In this document: piece by piece, positions 51,334 to 63,888 of the stretch | Layout of the letters: every line of letters starts with the position of its first letter | Numbering within the stretch: the first letter of the stretch is position 1 | Assembly: GCA_028551475.1 (NCBI GenBank) | Contig: CM052359.1 | Coordinates: 18,353,583 to 18,417,582, forward strand | Origin: Casuarina equisetifolia | Taxonomy: Eukaryota > Streptophyta > Magnoliopsida > Fagales > Casuarinaceae | Reading direction: 5' to 3' | DNA length: 64,000 nucleotides | Notes under the pieces: generated by a model | Databases searched by the model: none | Seen by the model: only the letters and a program-made list of their open reading frames with translations | Told to the model about the DNA's origin: nothing | Position numbers and translations under genes: made by a program

Positions 51334-52001
51334 TAATGAGAAAAACGACGTATAACATTTCCCACTTTGATTGAACCTGTGAGGAAATACTAAAACACCA
51401 ACGATGTATTTGAATCATAAGTAGAATAAGTAAATATCACACTCAACACAAAAGAATTTCTATGTGGAAAAACCCCTCTAATGTGAAGGATAAAAAACCA
51501 CGGGACCGATCACGGAGTCTACCCAAATCTCTATTATATAAATCGTTAGGTTACAACCCAATCAAGTCCTTAACAATAGCAACAGGACTAAGATTTACTA
51601 ATTCAACAATAATAGAATCATCAATGAATAGTGAAGAACAAGTTGTAAACAACAATTTAACTAAGAAAAGTTGGAGAAATATCACCTAGATTTTCGATCA
51701 AGATTTGCTGACTTCAAGAGTTCCAAACAACGATCCAACCGTTCACAATGAAGAACACCCAATCCTAAACCTGTTGACAAAAAATCAGCTTAATCGGACT
51801 ACGGATCGACCTTGATAAGATATTTGATCAACTACTGCGTAGGGCCTTTAATTCCTGCGAAATTCTTTTCTTTTCTTTTTGACGGCCACTCACCTCTTTT
51901 CTAAAGAAAAATCCTATATTTTTCTTTTTAAACCTTAGGGCCACATTACCCTAATTAGACCCAATAGTAAGTCCTCGAATATGGGTTGGACCAACTCAAC
52001 A
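51334..52001 (-). repeat. 3' LTR of the Tork-like element
   Basis: 668 bp, direct repeat of 56122-56806. The plus-strand start reads TAATG where the other LTR has TGATG, a G-to-A change in the terminal dinucleotide. The other end is CAACA. Confidence 0.92.
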
Positions 52002-52048
52002 ATTCTCTCCCTCCAGCCCAAATGAGGGAGATTCTATATGTCTATTTT

Positions 52049-55000
52049 TCAAGCACAATTCAAACCGGCCTCACGCCGACAAAACTCAAACTTTTCTTGC
52101 CATAGAGCCTTTGTCATCATATTAGAACCATTATCCTCAATATGTACTTTTTCAAGTGAAACCTCTTTGGTTTTCATGATATCTCGTATCCAATGATACT
52201 TTACATTAATATGCTTTGATCTTTGATGAAAAGTAGAGTTTTTAGCAAGACGTATAACACTTTGACTATTCAAAAATAACACATACTTTTCTTGCACGAA
52301 ACTAAGTTCTTTTATAAATTCCTTCATCCAAAACAATTCTTTACATGCTTCCGTTGCTACAATAAATTCTGCTTCTGTTGTAGATAAAGCAATACATTTT
52401 TGTAATCTTGATTGCCATGTCACAGCTCCCCCTGAAAACTTAATCAAGTAGCCTGAAGTAGATTTTCTATTATCAATATCTCCTGCCATATCAGAATTTG
52501 TATATCCCATAAGAATAAGCTTATCACTCCCAAATGAAAGTTTCAAACTAGAAGTGCCTCGAAGATACCTTAGAATCTACTTCACTGCATTCCAATGTTC
52601 TCTTCCAAGATTAGAAGTAAATCTGCTAACTACTCCAACTACATGAGCTATATCTGGCCTTGTATAAATCATTGCATACATTAAACAACCAACAGCCGAA
52701 GCATAAGGAATTCTTTCCATATCTTTTCTGTCTTCCTTATCTGTAGGACATTGTTTCTTATTAAGCTTAAAGTGTGTAACAAGAGGCGTGCTCACCACTT
52801 TAGCTTTATCCATACAAAACCTTTGAAGCACTTTCTTGATGTACTCTTCTTGAGACAACCATAACTTCTTGACTTTTCTATCATGACTAACTCTCATACC
52901 AAGCATTTGCTTTACTGAGCCTAAGTTTTTCATTGAGAATGACTTACTTAACTCCTGCTTCAACTTTTCAATTCTTGTAGTATTTTTACTAACTATAAGC
53001 ATGTCATCTATATAAAGCAGTAGAATGATAAAATCATCATCTGAGAACTTTTGCACAAATACACAATGATCAGAATTTATCTTCTTATAGGCTTGCTCCC
53101 TCATAAAAGACTCAAATTTTTGATACCATTGTCTCGGTGCTTGTTTTAAGCCATATAAACTTTTCTTTAGCTTGCAAACATAGTTCTCTTTACCTTTTTC
53201 TTCAAAACCTTCTGGTTGCTTCATATAATTTTCTTCATTTAGGTCACCATAGAGAAAAGCAGTCTTTACATCCATTTGCTCAATTTCAAGATCAAGATTG
53301 GCAGCTAATTCCAAAACCACTCGAATTGAGGACATTTTCACAATAGGTGAGAAAATCTCATCATAATCAATTCTCTTTGTCTGACTGAAACCTTTAACAA
53401 CTAGTTTGACTTTGTATTAAGGTTGTGAAGAATTTTCATTATGCTTCAATCTATAAATCCAACGATTTTTCAAAGCTTTCTTGCTCTTAGGCAACGTCAC
53501 CAACTTAAATGTTTGATTATCATGCAAAGATTTCAACTCATCTTGCATTGCATCAACCTATTTTTTCTTATCCACATCCATTGCTGCTTCTTCAAAGCTT
53601 TCAGGCTCACCTGCATCAGTCAACAATATATACTCCTCAGTAGAGTATCTAGAGGATGGATGACGATTTTTAGTAGACCTTCTCAATGGTGGAACTGAAG
53701 ATGGATTTTGCTGAACATTAATAACATTATCTGTTTAAGTATCACTATTATCTATACCCTGTTGGTCATTCTGAACTTAATCCTGAAATCATGTTGAATA
53801 TCATTTTCAACTTGTTTTGGCAACTATCACTGTAAATCATTTGAAGGAATTAGATCAATATCAATACCAATCTTAGAGCATTGTGACATATTCTTCTCAT
53901 TCTGGCCAATATCTGTTATATTTTGATTCTTAAAAAAAACAAAATCATGACTCCTCACAATTTTCTTCAGAGTTGAATCATAACAATTGTAACCAAATTT
54001 ATCAGAACCATAACCAAGAAATATACATTCTCGTGTCTTGACATCTAACTTAGACCTCTCATCCTTTGGAATATGAATAAATGTTTTGCAACCAAATACT
54101 CTTAGATAGTTATAGGAAACATCCTTACCAAACCAAACTATATCTGGCATATCACCATCTAAAGCAATAGTTGGAGATAGATTGATAACATAAGTTGCTG
54201 TAAGTAATGCCTCACCCCAAAATGTCTTTGGCAGGTTAACATTTGAAATCATGTATCTAACTCTCTCAACCAATGTCCTGTTCATTCTTTCCGCTATACC
54301 ATTCAACTGAGGTGTTTTTGTAGGTGTCTTCTAATGTCGAATACTATGTTGCCTACAATACTCATCAAATGGTCCAATGTACTCACCACCATTGTCTGAT
54401 AGAATACATTTCAACTTCTTTCCAGTTTGCCACTCCATTGAAACTTGAAACTGCTTGAACACATCTAGCACTTGATCTTTTGACATCAAAACATAAACCC
54501 AAACCTTTCTTGAGTAGTCATCAATAAAGGTCACAAAGTAGGATGCTCCACTAAGGGTTCTCGGGTTAACTGGGCCACAAACATCTGAGTGTACTAACTC
54601 CAAGAAATCTGATTTTCTTGAAGGAGGGTGACTATAGAATGAAACTCTTTTATGTTTTCCAGCTAAACAATGTGTACACTTCTCAAGTTTACACTCTTAA
54701 TCCCAGATAACAAGTTCTTCTTTGTCAACACATTCATGCCTTTCTCACTCATGTGACTTAACCTTTTATGCCATAAAACACTTGCATTTCCATCTTCCAC
54801 TACATTACGAATGTCCTTGGAAATCTTGGTTTGAAACAAATACAGAGAAGACTCTTTTTTGCCTCTAGCCATAACTAATGAACCCTTAGTAAGTTTTCAT
54901 TATCCATTATTGAAGATATTGCAAAAACCTTTATCATCAAGTTGTTCGGTAGAAATCAAATTCAAGCGAATTTTTGGTACATGTCTAACATTCTTAAGAA

Positions 55001-56040
55001 CCAACTTGAATCCATTACGAGTCTCCAAGCATACATCTCTCATACCTACAACTTTAGCTAAACAATCATTATCCATTTTCAATGTACCAAAGTTTCTTAG
55101 AGTAAAAGAAGTAAAGAACTCCCTCTTAGAAGTAATATAAAGAGAAACACCACTATCAATTACCCAACTTGTCTCATTACTTGAAAAAAATCACATTATC
55201 ATCATAGCACGCAATAACAAGTTCATTAGTAACTACTGCAACTCGATCATCATCATTGTTGTCCTTCTTCTCCTCACTTTCATTAACTTTCTTCTTCTCA
55301 TTTCTACCTTTACTATTCTTCTTTTCATTTTTCAACTAGAAGCAATTTTTCTTGATATTACCCATCTTGCCACAATAATGGCACTCTATATTTTTATGCC
55401 ACAATCTAGACTTACTTCGACTTTTGTTATAACTTCTCGGACCTCTACTATGACTTCTCCCCCTGTTTTCAACAACCAAAGCTTCAGAATGAGACAAAGA
55501 ACCCTGACTCTTTCTTCTCATCTCTTCATTCAAAATACTAGTCTTGACAAAATCCATAATGACAATACCATCGGGAGCAAAGTTATTCACTGACATATGA
55601 AATGTTTCCCAAGATTCTGGTAAAGTACCAAGTAACCAAAGTCCTTGTACTTCATTTTTAAACTTCATATTCATACCTAAAAGTTGATCTAACATTCCCT
55701 GAAACTCATTCAAATGATCAGATATGGATTGCCCATCTTTGTATTTCAAGCTAATAAGTTGCTTCATCAAATACATCTTATTATTTCCAGTCTTTCGAGC
55801 ATACAAAGATTCAAGTTTGTTCCATAGAGTCCAAGCATGTGTTTCTTTAGTTATATGATTCAAAACATTCTCATATACAAATGTCAAATGAACCTGCATA
55901 CAATTTTATGCTCAAGAGTCCAATCGGCCTCACTCATGTTGTTTGGTCTTGTTTCACTAAACACCGGTAAGTGCCAACGCTTCACATAAAGCAAATCTTC
56001 ATCTTACCCTTCCAAACATGATAGTTTCTTCCATTCAAAT
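52049..56040 (-). pseudogene. Tork/Tnt1-like gag-pol remnant
   Basis: Minus-strand reading. Gag begins near 56040 with 'NGRNYHVWKGKM'. The gag core is 55899-55336, ending in a knuckle CHYCGKMGNIKKNC in which the zinc-binding His is Asn. Pre-integrase lies around 54872-54663 ('VLWHKRLSHMSEKGM'). The integrase core at 54603-53827 has 'DDYSRKVWVY', 'LSDNGGEY' and 'GIAERMNRT' (D-D-E residues present). Reverse transcriptase is 53341-52577 ('MDVKTAFLYGDL', '[11 protein letters not shown]', 'YIDDML'). RNase H is 52546-52049 ('STSGYLIKFSGGAVTW', 'STTEAEF'). Interruptions include stops after the knuckle (near 55335), between integrase and RT, and at about 52576-52578 between RT and RNase H. RT and RNase H each stay open over long stretches. 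Confidence 0.92.
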
Positions 56041-56121
56041 TAATCATCTGTTAGTGCTTAATTCCATCATTCAATCAAATCAAAAAATAAAACAACCACA
56101 ACCTAAGCTCTGATACCACTC

Positions 56122-56806
56122 TGATGGGAAAAACGACGTATAACATTTCTCACTTTGAATGAACTTGTGAGGAAATACTAAAACACCAATGATGTATTTG
56201 AATCACAAGTAGAATAAGCAAATATCACACTCAACACAAAAGAATTTCTATGTGGAAAAACCCTTTCAATGTGAAGGATAAAAAACCATGAGATCAATCA
56301 CAGAGTCCACCCAAATTTCCACTATATAAATCGTTAGGTTACAACCCAATCAAGTCCTTAACAATAACAACAAGACTAAGATTTACTGATTTAACAATAA
56401 TAGAATCACTAATGAATAGTGAAGAACAAGTTGTAAACAACAACTTAACCAAGAAAAGTTGAAGAAGTATCACCTAGATTTTCGACCAAGATCTGCTGAC
56501 TTCAAGAGCTCCAAATGACGATCCAACCGTTCACAATGAAGAACACCCAATCCTGAACCTGTTGACAAAAAATCAGCTCAATCGGACTACGGATCGACCT
56601 TGATCAAACGTTTGATCAACTGCTGCATAGGGCCTCTAATTCCTTCTAAATTCTGCTATTTTCTTTTCTCTCTTTCTTTTCTTTTTGATGGCCACTCACC
56701 TCTTCTCTAAAGAAAAACCCTATATTTTTTTTTAAACCTTAGGGCCACATTACCCTAATTGGACTCAATAATAAGTCCTCGAATATAGGGCTAGACCAAC
56801 CCAACA
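56122..56806 (-). repeat. 5' LTR of the Tork-like element
   Basis: 685 bp, TGATG...CAACA on the plus strand. The inner edge is 3 nt from the primer-binding site and the outer edge abuts the aaacc target duplication. Confidence 0.94.
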
Positions 56807-56811
56807 AAACC

Positions 56812-58783
56812 CTCAATTTGAACAACTATCATGAGATAACTAATATTTTTAACATATTTAATTATTCCAAACGTAGAAAAGTTATTAAAAAACAAGTTCA
56901 TGAGTGATAAAATATTTCACTTAAATTAGTATAGTTCACTTCATTTCTAACACACCAAGATATTAGAAACATTGAACAACCATTATTTTGACTCTCATTT
57001 CAATAAAACGGGAAAGAAAACTGTTTGCAGAAAAAATATTTAATGGGTATCGGACAATGCATTGTGTCTTCATTACTACTCCGACCAATAAGCATATTGC
57101 TTGATGCAGACTCGAACGTGACATGCATTGTAATTATTGCCGCACGATTATTGTATTGCCGCTCCAGACAAGCTCACGCCGTTTGCCTCGTACTAATATA
57201 AGCTAAATCGAACAAGCAAGACTATGTCTTTGCTGATACGAAACTCCCAAGAAGCCGCCCCTTTTTCGAGAGCAGTCAGCTTCTCCACACTTGATAGGAC
57301 TCAGCCGTCGGTTGGACCGCTCTCGTTGAAGTCAGCTCAAGGCAGCCCTCTTCGTTTACTTCATTCATGTCTTGTACGAGCTTATCCATAGTTTTTGTAT
57401 CAAATAATCGAATCAGTAGTTGTTTAATCTGTACGTGGGTCTTTGGGTAGATTATCTTTGAATTACCACTTTTTTTCTAGAACCACGGTCGAAATGAATA
57501 GCTTACACACAAGTGTTTGACAAGAATAAGCAACACCAACTACACATTTTAAATTCCATGACAAGAGAAAGAAAAATTATAATTCGTTACATCTCCTCTT
57601 CAAGATTCACATCTACAACGCCATGAGCATTCTAAAAAAAAAGATTAACATAATAAAAGAAATAATAAGCTTCTTTATATACTAAAGATCCTTTGTTTTC
57701 CTTCTTAATATGGAATAAAATCTAAACTATATCATTTTTTTTCATCGAAATTTATTTAAGATATTTGTTGGTTGTAAATTAACTTTGATATCACTTATTA
57801 TAAAATAAATTATAACCCAATAGGTTAATCCAATTGAATAACTAGTCAAACTTCCTTGTGTGTGGGCTCAATCTCTCATTTTCTTTCTTAATATAAGTAA
57901 AAATTTAAACTATAATATTCTTTCTTGCTTAAACTCACATTACCTATAATGTGAGTGGGCCCTCTTACCAACCAAGCGGGTTGGTCTATTCTAAGCCCGT
58001 GTGTATAAGTACAAAACTATCTTGTTGATGGGTAATTATGAGTTCAGTTTTTTTTTAAAAGATAAACATTTTTAGCACATCTTTTTACTTCAAATATAAA
58101 AAATTATATGGATCTAATTTAAAAATAATGACTATGAGTAGCACGATTGTGCATTTAAACCTCAGTTATGATATTATTGAAAATATTTATTTATTCCTTA
58201 AAATTAGTCATTAAAAAAATCAATTAAATTATAGTTTGTACATACAAAAAATTATGATGGAATATGTAATAAACTATCATCACTTATATAAAAAGTTTAA
58301 AACTAATTTGTGAATTATAGTCAATATTTTTTTAACTAGAATTTTTATTACATACATCCAATTGTTTAAACTTAAGACTCATCCATCATGTCATTAGGAT
58401 TTATGATTGAAGGTTGCTCATTATTAGAGTTAACAAAATAATTTTAAAATTCATTGATATAATTGTTCGAGTTCAATTTTCATGAATTGCATTTCATAGA
58501 AGTAAAAAAGAATAATTCTTCCAATCAAAATTTAAAAGATACTTGTTGCTTGTCAGGGAATTGGATTTGACAGCAAATTCTGATTACCAATCTAATATGC
58601 AGCCCAACGTGGCTAGAGCCCCTACACGACGGCGTTTGGCTTCACAGGCCAAATATCTTTCGCGCCTAATCAAAACGTTTGGCTTTCACATTTCAACCCC
58701 CCCCTGGAGCCTTCTTTCGTACTCTTTTCTCTCTAAGCTTCGGCCAGGCGTCATCGTCTTCGCCAGAAAACGGTTCGGTTCAA
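56812..58783. other. Spacer and MND1 upstream region
   Basis: No gene supported between 56812 and about 58540. 57040-57400 has higher GC and could be regulatory or an old gene fragment. The bases from ~58590 to 58783 are the likely MND1 promoter/leader. An upstream open frame (58543-58815) overlaps the MND1 start and is not considered a gene. Confidence 0.5.
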
Positions 58784-61700
58784 ATGGTAAGCTGATCAGT
58801 CACAAAAACTCCTAATTTTTCTCTCCGGTTCCATATATTTCAAGGGACTATCTTATCTCTGTCGTTTTCGTGAGCAACAATTGGATTACTGTCTTCTTTC
58901 CTTTTTGATTTTGTCGGAATTTTTTAGTGTATACTTTTGTTTTTGAGGTCTTGATTATCATTTAGACTGCATTTTATAGATAATTAATTGGTGCAATTAG
59001 ATTCTGGCGTGTTTTGTTCACCATGAACCCTAGCATTCTTCCTTTTGGTTGCTGAAAAATTACTAGAAAACTCTGCTGTTACTTGTATGAATCTGATACA
59101 ATTATTATTCCCTTCAGTAATAATGCTTTGTTTTTGGAGAGTATAGCCAAGTTGGATTTGACGTATAATCGACCAATTTTTAGCAGCTAAACATACGAGT
59201 AAGGGAATCTACTTGGATATAGCAGTTTTTTACTTTATTTCCTCTCATCTTTTAACTCTTTAGTTATTTCATAGATGTGCCGAGGCTATATTGCGATGCT
59301 TATTATCAGATTATAGGATGGGGAAAAGTTGACTTATTTATTTATTTATTTTTTTAAGGTGTGGGGGTGGTGGTGGTTGAGAGAGTGTTTGGATTGGGGG
59401 TTGTGGAGGTCAAGCTGACAACATGTGAGACTGCCATCCCCACCCCCAAATCACACCCCCACCAATGTTTCTGGAAATGATTGGCATTTCAGGACTGATA
59501 TGTTTTATTTGTGTGATAACTCTTTTGCGTTGGTTCTATCATTCCTTACCTCCCGGCTGGCGAATTTCACTATAGCTTTCTTATTCTGCTATCCGAATGG
59601 TATATTTGACTGACACTTCTTGATTTGTGGCACAGTCTAAGAAACGAGGTCTTTCATTGGAAGAGAAGCGCGAGAGGATGCTTCAAATCTTTTACGAGTC
59701 TCAGGATTTCTTCCTTGTGAGTATGCTTTATTGTTAAGGTTGGAAGGATTTCGTACTTGCTCTTTATGTTGTTCTGTAGGATCATCCCGTGTGCAGGAAC
59801 AAGAGCACCGCTCTTTGGATGGCTGTAATCAAAGACGATGTTTCCTTTCTTTTGAACTTTGTTAGGCTTACCAATAGTTTTTCAAAATATATGGCAAAGA
59901 CGACCACCAAAGGATGGAAAAACTTGTATTTATTGGGCTGATTTCTAAATTTCTTTTGAATCATTCAACCATCTTTTAAGTTTCCTGCTTCAGTCCCTCA
60001 CTGTGTTCTTACAGGCTTTTATGTTCAGATTGATTTATTGCCCAACATTCTTGCAGTAAATTTGCCACATTCTTATGATTTCATTGATGATTTCAGCTAA
60101 AGGAGCTTGAAAAGTTAGGCCCCAGGAAAGGTGTGATTTCTCAGTCTGTGAAAGATGTGGTTCAAAGTTTAGTAGATGATGACCTTGTTTTAAAAGACAA
60201 AATAGGAACTTCTGTAAGTAAGCATTCTTGAATGGTTTTTGAACTGCACTTTCATGTCTCTATTTAGCGTTGTGGCAATTGCACTAGATATTTTGCAGAC
60301 TTTGAAGTTTGCAGGCGAAGTTGTTCTGTTGAACAATCAAAGATATATTATTATGTCACACATACTGAGTTACCTCAGCATTTTATAGCACTTACTTTCT
60401 TGAAATCCCAGGTGTACTTTTGGAGTCTTCCTAGCTGCGCTGGAAATCAGGTGACTTTTAATGTTTTACATTCCCACACCATCCGCGCAACAACTCCCCC
60501 CTTCTTTTTATGCAATACTGCATTAAACATAAAAGAACATAAAAGAACATAAAAGAACATAAAAAGAATAGTTCCACAAGGAGGAACTCCCATACTTATC
60601 CCCATCGAATCAAACTAGTACCCTAAAAAATCGTAGGAAAGACTCAAAAGGTCCTTATTTTTGGCTCAGCCCAATGATGTCTTAGAGCACAGACCAAGAA
60701 AAGGGCTGTAAAAATGGCAGTCTTTTAAGCAACCTGAGAGGCCAGTGCTTGGAGAAACTTCTGTAACAACTGCAACAAAAGTTAGTAGTCACTGTAAGAA
60801 AGACTGTATTGAGGTCAACTGGACTGTAGCTACTGAAGTGGAGCTTCTCTTTGTTGTCCAGCGTTTAATACGCCAGAGATATTGGATTTAGGTCAGGCAG
60901 TCTCAGTATCCGAAAAAGGAGCACAGTTTATAGAGAGGCAAAGGTTGGAGATGATGTTAGAGAAACGCTGAAAAAACTGTATTGTGAGACCAAAATGAGA
61001 ACCATCACGTGTAATTAACATTTGCTGGTTTGGCATGTCAGCTATCTGTTAACCACAGGGCAGAGGGAAGGAAAGGAGTTCAGTGAAATATTTGGATGAC
61101 TTCATATATAACCTAACTACGCCAATATTGTTTTTCAGCTGAGGAATGTGTGTCGGAAGCTTGAATCTGACATCCAGAGCGGTAGGAAGAGACTTGCAGA
61201 GCTAGTTGAACAATCTGATGCATTGAAGAAGGGACGAGAGGAATCTGTCAGTCTATTTCATCATATCTCTTACTGAGGTTAACAATCAAGTGTCGCGTCC
61301 TTGTGAATCTGACTTGAAAGCTTTTACCAGGTTGAACGGGAGGAGGCCTTAACTGAGCTAAAAGCCATTGAGCAAAAGCATAATATAATGAAGGTTGTTA
61401 TCCTGCTCCTCTGCGATGCATTGAAAGACACAGATTTTTCTGTCCTTCCACAACCACGGTGCCCACCCCCCGCCCCCCAACCCAGCCCCCCCACTCCCTG
61501 CCTCCCCGCCTCCCCTCCCCCCCTTTCTTCCTCTCAAGTCTGTGATTGCAATTCATGTATACATTTCAGGATGAGGTGGGACGATATGCAGATAATGATC
61601 CGGCTGCGTTTGAAGCAATGAGTTAAGAAATGCTTCTCTGTTCTCATTTGATGCTTAAACTATAGTATATTTTCACCTTTACCAGATCTAAGAATTAACG

Positions 61701-62580
61701 TCACTTGCTTGGTGTCTGATGTTATGCGTACTGATCATTTTGGAAAAATAATGCAGAGGAAGCTATTGAAGTTGCCCATGCAGCAGCTAACAGATGGACA
61801 GGTTTTCATCATGTGTTCCTTCCTTTTCTTTTTCTTTTTATCCTTATTGAAAGTGTTTGGTATTGGTGAACTCTAGTAAAGACCTTTCTTCTCTTTGTTT
61901 GCTGTTGGCTAAAACACCTCAGATAACATCTTCACATTGCGGCAGTGGTGTTCAAACAACTTTCCAGAGGCCAGAGAGCAGCTTGAAAACATGTACCGGG
62001 AGGTATTTTAACTGTCTCTCTACTATGCAATATCTATAGGTCTGAAAATGTTGTAAACCAGTAAGTCTCATCATTGTCCCTTGGTTTTATATGCTGGTGC
62101 TTCTCGTATATGGGCCCTATTTACTCGAACCTTGTTAATTTGTGCAAGAAATTTATAGTTAGATTCTGACCAAATACTCCACATGTTTCGGAATGCAAAT
62201 TCAATAATTCATCTTGGAACTTTCTTCTCTCGGAAACAAAAAATTTTCAAGCCAACTGAAACTGTTAGTCTCTGAATTCATCGATGCTTCCTGCGTGTCA
62301 AGCCAAAAGCAAAGCGCTGAAGCTTTATGCATGCTATGTGTGTAAACCATAAATCGTTCTCCTTTTTCTGGTCAATCCTCACTAATTGGACCGAACAAGA
62401 ATATACCCAAAAATTTTAGGGACTATAATGAGCATGTGCTTGAGCCTTGTAACTTCGTTTGATGGCTTTCCTTGTTCGCTCTGCTGTGTTGCTTTTAAAC
62501 GTAATTTGCAGGTTGGAGTAACTAATGATTTTGACTATCTCGAGTTATCAGCAGTTCCGCTCAGTGCGGCCATTGATTAG
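58784..62580 (+). CDS. MND1: Meiotic nuclear division protein 1 (10 coding exons)
   Basis: Partner of HOP2; the heterodimer acts in the meiotic nucleus and stimulates DMC1/RAD51 strand invasion during homologous pairing. Exons by eye: 58784-58786, 59636-59716, 60097-60213, 60412-60450, 61139-61246, 61331-61393, 61570-61621, 61757-61801, 61923-62002, 62512-62580. All are GT-AG and frame-consistent; 657 nt, 218 residues, slightly shorter than Arabidopsis MND1. The N-terminal winged-helix part contains '[15 protein letters not shown]'-like sequence and '[13 protein letters not shown]' (about 67-80). A long coiled coil follows, then '[19 protein letters not shown]' and a C-terminal '[14 protein letters not shown]'. 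The first coding exon carries only the ATG. Introns 4 and 6 hold simple-sequence tracts but exons look intact, so the gene is probably functional. Confidence 0.95.
60526..60568 (+). repeat. AACATAAAAG tandem repeat in MND1 intron 4
   Basis: About four 10-bp units of 'aacataaaag' in a row within the 688-bp intron. Confidence 0.9.
61461..61525 (+). repeat. C-rich polypyrimidine tract in MND1 intron 6
   Basis: A ~65-base stretch made almost entirely of C with scattered T, A and G, lying 45 bases before the intron's 3' splice site region. The opposite strand is G-rich with several runs of four or more G. Confidence 0.9.
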
Positions 62581-63558
62581 ATTGCTGAATCCAAATGAAC
62601 TCCTAAGGATGGGTTTATCTTTCCCTAAAAGAATCTACTGTACAAAGGTTTCTGAGGCGGTATATCAGAACAGAAAATGGGGTCGACGTTCGATGGAAAG
62701 ATAGTGTTTGATTCAATGGGGGATGTCTTGATTGCGATGGCAGTCTCCTCTCTACTCTTGAAGCTTATAATGAGTATACCTGATGGGATTATGTAAAAAA
62801 AGGTGTTGGTTGTTCCACATTGTTGAGATATAAAGTTTTCTTATAAACTAATTTTAAAGAGGAATTGATCTCTTTTAACCTGATAGTAGTTAAACTTTGT
62901 AGTTCAAAGTGGGTGTTGAGGTAATACATTATATTCGCAATGAAACGAGTAGACAATGTTGATTGTAAAAGGTAAAAGCTAAAGATGGTGATTTGTTCTA
63001 AACTGTCCAAATTTTGCTCCAAAAAATCTTTAAAAATGAAAAATATACTCTTTTTCTTTTATAAGTTTGATTTTAAGAAAAAATAAATAAGTTTTTCATA
63101 TTCCTTGTGCATGGAATAAGAAGTCTGAGATCAAGTCCACATCGTCTGCTGATTTCCCAACTGCGAGGCCAGGCCAATCGTCACCGGTCAAGGCAACAGC
63201 CCCATCATCTTTGATATTTTGATTTTCGGAAATTCTAGGATTTAAAATTCAAAATAATTGAGAATATTCGGCAACACAAATCATCTCTGCATGTGGTCTG
63301 CTCTGTACACAGCTCGACTATGCTTCGAGCACAAGGTGAACCACCGTTTCTCCGTACACGTGGCGTGATCAACGGCCCAAATGTGAGTGTAAAATCCGCG
63401 TTATCTAAAAGGCGGTTAGATGCCAGAGTGGCCTTGCTTTGTACTTCCCTTTATAATCCCAAGCTTAACTCAAACCCCCTTGCGGCAGAGCGAGCCCTCG
63501 CAGGAGAATTTCCATATTAGAAAAGAAGAAAAACGGGAGGGTTCTAGGTTCGACTACA
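62581..63558. other. MND1 3' region and AGP promoter
   Basis: 62581-62800 is probably the MND1 3' untranslated region, followed by AT-rich spacer. From ~63120 GC rises toward the arabinogalactan-peptide gene. An ACGT-core word 'acacgtggcg' (about 63357-63366) resembles a G-box. Confidence 0.5.
63452..63457 (+). promoter_or_regulatory. Possible TATA box of the AG-peptide gene
   Basis: TATAAT, 107 nt before the ATG, so a transcription start near 63485 and a leader of about 75 nt would be expected. Confidence 0.4.
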
Positions 63559-63888
63559 ATGGAGGTGTTGAGAGTTCGTTTCCTGGTCATGGCTGTTTCT
63601 GCTCTTATCTTGGCATTGATTGTTCCTTCCATTGATGCCCAGAGCCCTGCGCCTGCGCCTAGTCCTGCAAGCGATGGTACGTTTCGTTTCTTTCTGTCAA
63701 TCACGCACAAAAACCCAAGAGATGTATGTTTCTGGGGAATCTTCCTTTTACTCATTGAATTCTTCATCCTTTCTGTTTGGGCTTACGGTTGGTTGTTGAT
63801 GTTTTCTTTTGCAGGGGTAGCAATTGACCAGGGAGTTGCCTACCTACTGATGGTGGTCGCTCTGGCACTGACCTACATGATTCACTGA
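63559..63888 (+). CDS. Arabinogalactan peptide (AGP16/20/41-like), two exons
   Basis: Exons 63559-63676 and 63815-63888, GT-AG, 192 nt, 63 residues. Residues 1-27 form a signal peptide ending ..SIDA. The mature part is tiny, QSPAPAPSPASDG (28-40), with the Ala-Pro/Ser-Pro dipeptides that are hydroxylated and O-arabinogalactosylated. The C-terminus (about 41-63, ending 'ALALTYMIH') is a hydrophobic GPI-anchor addition signal. Reading without splicing gives a continuous 109-codon frame, because the intron is 138 nt and has no in-frame stop. The spliced form matches the family's length and the conserved 'DQG' after the anchor site, so it is preferred. The product would be a GPI-anchored proteoglycan at the plasma membrane/cell wall. 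Confidence 0.93.
   Translation: MEVLRVRFLVMAVSALILALIVPSIDAQSPAPAPSPASDGTFRFFLSITHKNPRDVCFWGIFLLLIEFFILSVWAYGWLLMFSFAGVAIDQGVAYLLMVVALALTYMIH

Larger units (their letters stand above)
51334..56806 (-). mobile_element. Tork/Tnt1-like Copia retrotransposon, minus strand
   Basis: 5473 bp. LTRs are at 51334-52001 (3' LTR) and 56122-56806 (5' LTR), with a perfect 5-bp target duplication aaacc (51329-51333 and 56807-56811). The primer-binding site TGGTATCAGAGC is on the minus strand at 56118-56107, 3 nt inside the 5' LTR. A polypurine tract (minus GGAGGGAGAGAA) adjoins the 3' LTR at 52002-52014. Order is gag, protease/pre-integrase, integrase, RT, RNase H. Motifs are those of the Tork/Tnt1 branch. 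LTRs are similar but clearly diverged, so it is younger than the other two elements but not recent. Inactivated by stops and shifts. Confidence 0.95.

Noticed and set aside
58543..58815. 90-codon plus-strand frame overlapping the MND1 start
   Set aside because: It runs through the MND1 leader and the first intron, with no family resemblance. The conserved MND1 reading explains the site.
63465..63767. Antisense 100-codon frame over the AG-peptide gene
   Set aside because: Overlaps the clearly identified AG-peptide exon and intron and resembles nothing.
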